Assembly (NCBI GenBank): GCA_937124505.1
Contig: CAKZKV010000313.1
Span: forward strand, 1-6,501
Direction of reading: 5' to 3'
Origin: an uncultured Alphaproteobacteria bacterium
GTDB taxonomy: Bacteria; Pseudomonadota; Alphaproteobacteria; Micavibrionales; Micavibrionaceae
Length of the DNA: 6,501 nt
Shown: in pieces, positions 1-6,501 of the stretch
How positions within the stretch are numbered: the stretch's first letter is position 1
How the letters are laid out: the number at the start of each line of letters is the position of its first letter
Translations under genes and position numbers: made by a program
The notes under the pieces: model-generated
The model's input: the letters and a program-made list of their open reading frames with translations, nothing else
What the model was told of the DNA's origin: nothing
Database searches by the model: none

Positions 1-2
1 AT

Positions 3-566
3 GTACCGGAAACATATACGCCGGACAAACTCTGGCCGGTGGTACTGTTACTGCATGACGGCTCCCGCCAGATGTCCGCAGGTCGTTATTATTTTGAGAC
101 AGGGTTGCAAAAAGAATACCCAGCCATCGTGATTGTCCCGATTGCCCCGCCGGGATATGACTGGAACAGCGCGGCTCCGCTTGCACTCGAAGCGTTACAG
201 AACGTTGCCAAAGATTACAAACTGGATCCGAAACGCATCTACCTCACCGGATATTCCATGGGTGGCATCGGCGTTTACAGCATGCTTGCGAGATACCACG
301 AAATATTTGCCGGGGCCTTTGCCGTTTGCGGTACATACGATCCCCTGAAAATTACCGCGATTGATGACGTTCCCCTGCTCATCTATCATACACAAAAAGA
401 CAACACCTTCCCCGTTCAGATCACCCGTGATATCCATGCCCGTCTCAAAGGCAAAAAACGCGATGTAGCCTATATTGAACAGGAAGATGCCAGTCATGCC
501 GACTGCGCCAACATTTACGCGAAAAAAGGCTTTTGGGACTGGCTGTTCAAACAAAAACGCCCCTGA
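3..566 (+). CDS. Alpha/beta-hydrolase, carboxylesterase/dienelactone-hydrolase type (5' partial)
   Basis: Esterase or peptidase-like serine hydrolase; the substrate cannot be read from the sequence. The frame is open from the first bases, so the start lies left of the window. The GTG at 39 falls inside the first core beta-strand and is not a credible start, because Pro-Asp-Lys-x-Trp-Pro precedes it, as usual in this family. Numbering from codon 39, the nucleophile elbow GYSMGG puts the catalytic Ser at residue 73 (bases 255-257). Asp121 in KDNTFPV and His153 in ASHADC complete the triad in the expected order and spacing. The HDGS after the first strand takes the place of the usual HGxG oxyanion loop, with Asp where Gly is common. 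No signal peptide can be judged because the N-terminus is missing. A hairpin with a T-tract follows, so this is probably the last gene of its transcript. Fold confidence is high; the specific function is unknown. Confidence 0.88.
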   Translation, partial: VPETYTPDKLWPVVLLLHDGSRQMSAGRYYFETGLQKEYPAIVIVPIAPPGYDWNSAAPLALEALQNVAKDYKLDPKRIYLTGYSMGGIGVYSMLARYHEIFAGAFAVCGTYDPLKITAIDDVPLLIYHTQKDNTFPVQITRDIHARLKGKKRDVAYIEQEDASHADCANIYAKKGFWDWLFKQKRP

Positions 567-613
567 CCCAGAAAAACGTTGCAAAAGCGGCGTGAATCCC
601 TTACTAAATAGTT

Positions 614-647
614 TCCGGCGCTAGAGAAAAGAAAGGCCGGATTTTTT
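614..647 (+). terminator. Probable Rho-independent terminator after the hydrolase
   Basis: TCCGGC (614-619) can pair with GCCGGA (636-641), and six T residues follow at once (642-647). The 16-nt loop is long and the stem only 6 bp, so it may be weak. It lies 48 nt after the hydrolase stop and before the carbonic anhydrase ribosome site, so it would separate the two transcription units. I saw no convincing promoter between 648 and 694. Confidence 0.5.
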
Positions 648-694
648 ATGCCTGAAACACAGAACGGTTTTGCAATAAACATGGGGGAGCGAGC

Positions 695-1330
695 ATGACG
701 GAAGCCCTCATCGAAGGATTTCTCAGGTTCCGCAAACAGGCATATGAAACACCCGATGCTGTGATGCCCGCTCTGGTCCGGGACGGTCAGGCCCCCGACT
801 ATTTTGTGATTTCGTGCATAGATTCCCGTACCAATCCCGGCATGATTTTCAACGTTCCTCCGGGAACTTTTTTTGCACATAAGGCCATGGGTGCCATCGT
901 CCGCCCTTATAAGCACGGCACCGCTCTGGCTGCCGCCCTGCAATACGCCCTGACATACAACAACGTCAGCAAACTGATTATCCTTGGCCATACCTGTTGC
1001 GGGGCGATCCACGCACTGATCGACGATATTGAGGACAGCGAGATCGCCAGCTTTATAGAGGTCGCAAAAACCGGCCTTGCGCGTGCGCAGGCCATGGCCG
1101 ATAACGAAACAGATCATGACGACCTGCACCGCCATGCCGAGGAACAGATCGTCCTGCAAAGCGCTGAGAACCTGAAGGGCTATCCGTCCGTCGCCAGGGC
1201 TCTGGATGAAAACCGCCTGATCATCAAACCCTGGCTGTTCGATATGAGCGCGGGCGATTTACTGGAATATGATGAAAACAACGCACAGTTTGTGTCTCTG
1301 TTACAAAATGGAGCAAAGAAAGAACTTTAA
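695..1330 (+). CDS. Beta-class carbonic anhydrase
   Basis: Interconverts CO2 and bicarbonate with a zinc centre; 211 residues, a normal length for beta-class enzymes, and no signal peptide, so cytoplasmic. The zinc ligands fit the class: Cys41 in CIDSR, His99 and Cys102 in HTCC, with the Asp43-Arg45 dyad in the first motif. The start at 695 is supported by GGGGGAG at 683-689, 5 nt upstream. The segment after the first motif reads GTFFAHKAMGAIVRP, where many family members have a VVRNxAN-like block, so this may be a divergent subgroup. The gene for an exported protein starts 1 nt after the stop, which indicates one operon. Bicarbonate is a substrate of the carbamoyl-phosphate synthetase encoded downstream, so this enzyme may supply it; that link is inferred from gene order. 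Members of this superfamily can also act as carbonyl-sulfide or carbon-disulfide hydrolases, which cannot be excluded. Confidence 0.93.
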   Translation: MTEALIEGFLRFRKQAYETPDAVMPALVRDGQAPDYFVISCIDSRTNPGMIFNVPPGTFFAHKAMGAIVRPYKHGTALAAALQYALTYNNVSKLIILGHTCCGAIHALIDDIEDSEIASFIEVAKTGLARAQAMADNETDHDDLHRHAEEQIVLQSAENLKGYPSVARALDENRLIIKPWLFDMSAGDLLEYDENNAQFVSLLQNGAKKEL

Positions 1331-1331
1331 C

Positions 1332-1922
1332 ATGCTCAAATCTAATATTCTTATTGGCCTTATCGTCGCTGTTTGTTTTGTTTCAACAAACAGCTTTGCA
1401 TCAGCAGAACCACCTGCTGAACAAACAACTCAACAAGATTGCGAACAAACAATAGCGTTTGAAGCTGCCGATAAAATCAGTGAAACCGCATTCAAAGAAA
1501 AATACATCAATAATCTTCTTGAACAGAAACCAGACTTTCATCAGGACGCCCTTGAGAAGATCAGTGTAACCGAGATTGACGCCACGCATGCATACGAAAA
1601 ACTGGGTGTTCAGTTATTCTATGTTGATAATCCCGCCGCACCAGAGAACTGGATGTACTTTGATAATAAAATGGTGAGCATTCCCACTTTCGGCGGCGGC
1701 ATTACATCCATCAACTTATTAACGGACAACTGTCAGCCAGAGTTACATGTGTCTTACACCTGGGGATCGGGCGTTACGCATACAGGCATCATGATGATTT
1801 CCCGTGATGAAGAGGAAAACATTTCTATCAATAAAATAGACTCCTCGTTTATAGAAAAAAACAACAGTGATGAGATTATTCCACTTTCAAACACGCAAAC
1901 ACAAATGGATCAACAGGAATAA
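1332..1922 (+). CDS. Hypothetical exported protein (Sec signal peptide)
   Basis: I do not recognise a family. The 196-residue product begins MLKSN, followed by a hydrophobic core (ILIGLIVAVCFV) and a likely signal peptidase I site after SFASA (about residue 25), so a periplasmic or secreted protein of about 170 residues is expected. The mature part is acidic and Gln-rich at its start and has two cysteines (QQDC and TDNC), which could form a disulfide. A Gly-rich stretch (FGGGI) and WGSGVTHTGIM suggest a beta-rich core; the tail is polar (NTQTQMDQQE). The frame is open up to an ATG at 1269, but that start would overlap the carbonic anhydrase by 62 nt and bury the signal peptide. ATG 1332 sits 1 nt after that gene's stop with purine-rich AAAGAAAG just upstream. 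Sampled GC is about 38-47%, lower than its neighbours, so it may be acquired or fast-evolving. Confidence 0.7.
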   Translation: MLKSNILIGLIVAVCFVSTNSFASAEPPAEQTTQQDCEQTIAFEAADKISETAFKEKYINNLLEQKPDFHQDALEKISVTEIDATHAYEKLGVQLFYVDNPAAPENWMYFDNKMVSIPTFGGGITSINLLTDNCQPELHVSYTWGSGVTHTGIMMISRDEEENISINKIDSSFIEKNNSDEIIPLSNTQTQMDQQE

Positions 1923-1926
1923 AATG
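1915..1926 (+). promoter_or_regulatory. Probable former carB ribosome-binding site and start codon
   Basis: AGGA (1915-1918) lies 5 nt before ATG 1924, inside the last codons of the exported-protein gene. The ATG opens the sequence ATGCCCAAACGAA, identical to the first 13 bases of carB at 2661. The spacing is good for translation and the ATG follows the upstream stop by 1 nt, the same spacing as at the previous gene junction. I infer that this was the carB initiation site before the insert arrived. It now reads in frame into the HEPN-like gene. Confidence 0.6.
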
Positions 1927-1936
1927 CCCAAACGAA
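1924..1936 (+). repeat. 13-bp direct repeat, left copy (ATGCCCAAACGAA)
   Basis: Identical to 2661-2673, the first 13 bases of carB. The two copies bracket the AT-rich insert, as expected for a target-site duplication or a duplication made during insertion. The match ends at C2660 versus A1923 on one side and C2674 versus A1937 on the other. Confidence 0.85.
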
Positions 1937-1946
1937 AAAATATTTA

Positions 1947-1962
1947 TCACCACAGAGGACAC
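1947..1962 (+). repeat. Inverted repeat, left arm (CCACAGAGGACAC type)
   Basis: TCACCACAGAGGACAC is the exact reverse complement of 2621-2636. Similarity continues on the outside (ATTTAT-CACC against ATTTATTCACC, one indel) and, less well, on the inside, where GGACACAGAG is repeated at about 1967-1976. Translated forward, the arm gives the odd peptide HHRGHEGHRE. Confidence 0.85.
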
Positions 1963-1980
1963 GAAGGACACAGAGAAAGC

Positions 1981-1987
1981 AAGGAGG
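1981..1987 (+). promoter_or_regulatory. Strong Shine-Dalgarno sequence deciding the HEPN-like gene start
   Basis: AAGGAGG sits 5 nt before ATG 1993, the best ribosome site in the window. It marks 1993 as the native start of the HEPN-like gene rather than the in-frame ATGs at 1867 or 1924. Confidence 0.8.
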
Positions 1988-1992
1988 AAGTT

Positions 1993-2451
1993 ATGAATCA
2001 AATATACTATGATTTTTTTGAAAAAATGACATTGCTTGAGATTGTTACACTCCGAGATAACCCCGAAACATGGCCAGAAAACAATAGGTATATTAACAAG
2101 GCTCAGCTAAAAATCGCTTACAAAGATAACCTTGAAGAGAAAAAACACTTTGCGGAAATTGATTGGGACGAAGAACCTTATTCAAAATTCAGAATTTTAA
2201 AGGAGAAACCACCGGGAAAATTTCATGTGAAAGACAACAAGCTTTCTTTTAATAAAGAAGCTATCACAGTTGACGATTGGGAAAGTTTTATAGACAGCTT
2301 TAGACAAGTTAGAAACAACCTTTTTCACGGAGCTAAACTTTTTAAGGAATCAGGCCAGTTGGAACTAGAAGATCGGGATGATGAGTTAATTAATGCAAGT
2401 CTAGAATTTATTAGTTTTTTGGAAGAAAAAGAATTAATTGAGAAGCTATAG
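1993..2451 (+). CDS. HEPN-like domain protein, possible ribonuclease
   Basis: The 152-residue product begins MNQIYYDFFEKM. The C-terminal half has RQVRNNLFHGAKL, with Arg107-x4-His112 fitting the R-x4-6-H active-site motif of HEPN domains, set between predicted helices (DDWESFIDSFRQ before it, DDELINASLEFISFLEEKELIEKL after it). HEPN proteins of this kind are often metal-independent RNases in toxin-antitoxin, abortive-infection and related defence systems, though many are non-catalytic. The N-terminal part (residues 1-95) is charged and I do not recognise it. There is no signal peptide or membrane segment. No nucleotidyltransferase or other antitoxin partner adjoins it, so a toxin role is unproven. 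The start at 1993 rests on AAGGAGG; an upstream in-frame ATG at 1924 would add 23 residues encoded by the carB copy and the repeat arm. The gene is AT-rich, unlike its neighbours, consistent with transfer. Confidence 0.72.
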   Translation: MNQIYYDFFEKMTLLEIVTLRDNPETWPENNRYINKAQLKIAYKDNLEEKKHFAEIDWDEEPYSKFRILKEKPPGKFHVKDNKLSFNKEAITVDDWESFIDSFRQVRNNLFHGAKLFKESGQLELEDRDDELINASLEFISFLEEKELIEKL

Positions 2452-2462
2452 TGATTCCAAAT

Positions 2463-2570
2463 AAGAACAGGACACTTTTCAAATTCGTCATTGCACGGCT
2501 TTGTCCGTGCAATCCATGGATCACACGCATAAAGCGTGTGATGACGAAACAGGGAATGTGTCCAATTCTT
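2463..2570 (+). repeat. Long compound palindrome with GTCATTGC/GCAATCC-type core
   Basis: Outer stem TTCGTCAT (2484-2491) pairs with ATGACGAA (2541-2548). Inside are two hairpins: TGCACGG (2492-2498) with CCGTGCA (2505-2511), and TCACACGC (2521-2528) with GCGTGTGA (2534-2541), joined by the palindrome TCCATGGA (2513-2520). Farther out, AAGAA and GGACAC (2463-2475) mirror GTGTCC and TTCTT (2558-2570) imperfectly. The core has the layout of palindromic repeats I remember from Rickettsiales and other bacteria. No T-tract follows, so it is not a classical terminator. It fills most of the stretch between the HEPN-like gene and the right inverted-repeat arm. Confidence 0.8.
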
Positions 2571-2620
2571 AAGCAGAACAACTATATCATAGCCTCCGTG
2601 AAAAACTCCGTGACACCTCT

Positions 2621-2636
2621 GTGTCCTCTGTGGTGA
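2621..2636 (+). repeat. Inverted repeat, right arm (CCACAGAGGACAC type)
   Basis: Exact reverse complement of 1947-1962. The inner flank has two further CTCCGTG units (2594-2600 and 2606-2612), the CACGGAG variant of the same repeat family on the other strand. The outer flank, 2637-2660, is almost pure A/T/G purine-rich sequence and now forms the immediate leader of carB. Confidence 0.85.
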
Positions 2637-2660
2637 ATAAATAAAAAAAGAAAGAAAAAC

Positions 2661-6029
<3,369 letters not shown>

Positions 6030-6073
6030 GCGCCCTATATGATATATACTAAAGGGAAAAAGGAGAAATGAGG

Positions 6074-6397
6074 ATGATACGCCGCAAACTTATTTTGGGA
6101 ACCGCCATTCTGGCATTGCTGTGCAGCCCTGCCTTCGCAGGCAAAAAAAAGGTGTATATCACGGGCGGCGGCGATGAAACAATCGTGATCGAAAAAAAAG
6201 ACAAAATCATCACAATCTTGCCGAAAGACGGCGGGGAATTCAAGCTGCCGGACAAGTACAAACTACCCCCCGACCGCTTCGCCCTTCCCGACAAGTATAA
6301 GGCCCCGGAAGGCTATCAGCTTCCGGAATATTTTACTGTGCCCGAGAAATACAAAAAAATCCCGCCAAAATATAAACGGCCTTATTACAACGAATAA
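6074..6397 (+). CDS. Small secreted protein with Lys-Pro-Tyr-rich repeats
   Basis: I do not recognise a family. The 107-residue product starts MIRRKLILGTAILALLCSPAFA, a clear signal peptide with cleavage expected after AFA, leaving about 85 residues in the periplasm or outside. The mature N-terminal part (KKKVYITGGGDETIVIEKKDKIITILP) could form short beta-strands. The rest is a run of short units around Pro-x-x-Tyr or Pro-x-x-Phe: LPDKYK, LPPDRF, LPDKYK, APEGY, LPEYF, VPEKYK, PPKYK. It is strongly basic and likely extended, perhaps binding envelope polymer, but that is a guess. ATG 6074 is preferred because AGGAG (6061-6065) is 8 nt upstream; the in-frame ATG at 6068 is only 2 nt from it and would add two residues. 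It begins 44 nt after carB and could be co-transcribed or have its own promoter. Confidence 0.75.
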   Translation: MIRRKLILGTAILALLCSPAFAGKKKVYITGGGDETIVIEKKDKIITILPKDGGEFKLPDKYKLPPDRFALPDKYKAPEGYQLPEYFTVPEKYKKIPPKYKRPYYNE

Positions 6398-6410
6398 CGG
6401 CAAAACTTTT

Positions 6411-6449
6411 ACAAAACTGATACAAACTATTACCGAACTGAAACAGACT
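6411..6449 (+). promoter_or_regulatory. Four helically phased direct repeats, possible operator
   Basis: ACAAAACT (6411), ACAAACT (6422), ACCGAACT (6432) and ACAGACT (6443) recur every 11, 10 and 11 nt, so they lie on one face of the helix. Read as two 22-nt blocks (6407-6428 and 6428-6449) 21 nt apart, 17 of 22 positions agree. Tandem 10-11 bp units are typical of OmpR/PhoB-family response-regulator sites. The target would be a gene beyond the right edge. The regulator is unknown. Confidence 0.4.
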
Positions 6450-6468
6450 TCTGCGGATAAATACGCTA

Positions 6469-6501
6469 TCTCCTATTTCATAAACATTAATAAATAGGAG
6501 A
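6469..6501 (+). promoter_or_regulatory. Inverted repeat with Shine-Dalgarno-like right arm at window edge
   Basis: TCTCCTATTT (6469-6478) is the exact reverse complement of AAATAGGAGA (6492-6501), with a 13-nt A/T-rich loop. The right arm contains AGGAG, a likely ribosome site for a gene starting just past the window, and the left arm is its complement. It may be a ribosome-site-masking hairpin, or a terminator whose T-tract lies outside. The repeat may extend beyond base 6501. Confidence 0.45.

Larger units (their letters stand above)
1937..2660 (+). mobile_element. Putative non-autonomous insert carrying a HEPN-like gene
   Basis: A 724-bp segment between two copies of the carB 5' end. Inside its ends lies a CCACAGAGGACAC-type inverted repeat (16 bp perfect at 1947-1962 and 2621-2636, with weaker similarity around it). 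It holds one gene and one long palindrome and no transposase, so any mobility would have to be supplied in trans. The gene within it is clearly AT-rich (sampled lines about 33-38% GC, against about 60% in a carB line). Similar CCACAGAGG repeats recur in many bacterial genomes and are often mis-translated near GxxExxY or four-helix-bundle genes; this is from memory. The boundaries are inferred from the direct repeats. Confidence 0.6.

Noticed and set aside
579..610. Promoter for the carbonic anhydrase (TTGCAA, 17 nt, TACTAA)
   Set aside because: Poor matches, and it would lie upstream of the probable terminator at 614-647.
515..1159. Long reverse-strand open frame of 214 codons
   Set aside because: It lies antisense to the carbonic anhydrase, whose zinc motifs are intact, and has no convincing ribosome site; the length reflects codon bias of the real gene.
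1867..1992. Earlier start for the HEPN-like gene at 1867
   Set aside because: It would overlap the exported-protein gene and translate its 3' end in another frame; AAGGAGG before 1993 is far better, with 1924 kept only as an alternative.
2484..2548. Rho-independent terminator for the HEPN-like gene
   Set aside because: Strong hairpins are present but no T-tract follows on either strand; the form fits a palindromic repeat better.
2451..2636. Open frame of 61 codons after the HEPN-like gene
   Set aside because: Its peptide is a translation of the palindrome and the right inverted-repeat arm (FVIARLCPCNPWI, PLCPLW); no ribosome site and no protein-like composition.
1947..2640. CRISPR array
   Set aside because: The repeats are inverted, only two main copies exist, and there are no regularly spaced unique spacers.

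Overview
The window looks like chromosomal DNA of a Gram-negative bacterium, most plausibly an alphaproteobacterium. Housekeeping genes are moderately GC-rich: a sampled carB line is about 60% GC. The window also carries short palindromic repeats that resemble the GTCATTGC/GCAATCC and GTCATTCC elements I remember from Rickettsiales and some other bacteria. The taxonomic call is an inference from family resemblance and repeats, not from a search.

Layout, all genes on the + strand: (1) the 3' part of an alpha/beta-hydrolase (Ser-Asp-His triad visible), entering from the left edge and ended by a probable hairpin terminator; (2) a beta-class carbonic anhydrase; (3) an unrecognised exported protein starting 1 nt after the carbonic anhydrase stop; (4) an AT-rich insert of about 0.72 kb carrying a HEPN-like gene (RNNLFH motif), bounded by an inverted repeat of the CCACAGAGGACAC type and flanked by a 13-bp direct copy of the carB start (ATGCCCAAACGAA); (5) carB, the large subunit of carbamoyl-phosphate synthetase, with a palindromic element in frame in the linker between its two halves; (6) a small secreted protein with Lys-Pro-Tyr-rich repeats; (7) an intergenic tail with four helically phased ACxxAACT-like repeats and a 10-bp inverted repeat at the window edge whose right arm holds a Shine-Dalgarno-like sequence.

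The central reading is that carbonic anhydrase, the exported protein and carB once formed a tight run of genes, with carB starting 1 nt after the exported-protein stop. An element then inserted at the carB start codon. It duplicated the first 13 bases of carB, moved carB about 737 bp from its old AGGA ribosome site, and left that site and the codons Met-Pro-Lys-Arg in frame with the HEPN-like gene. Carbonic anhydrase makes bicarbonate, which CarB consumes, so the ancestral gene order would make metabolic sense. No carA, transposase, tRNA, rRNA or CRISPR array is visible.
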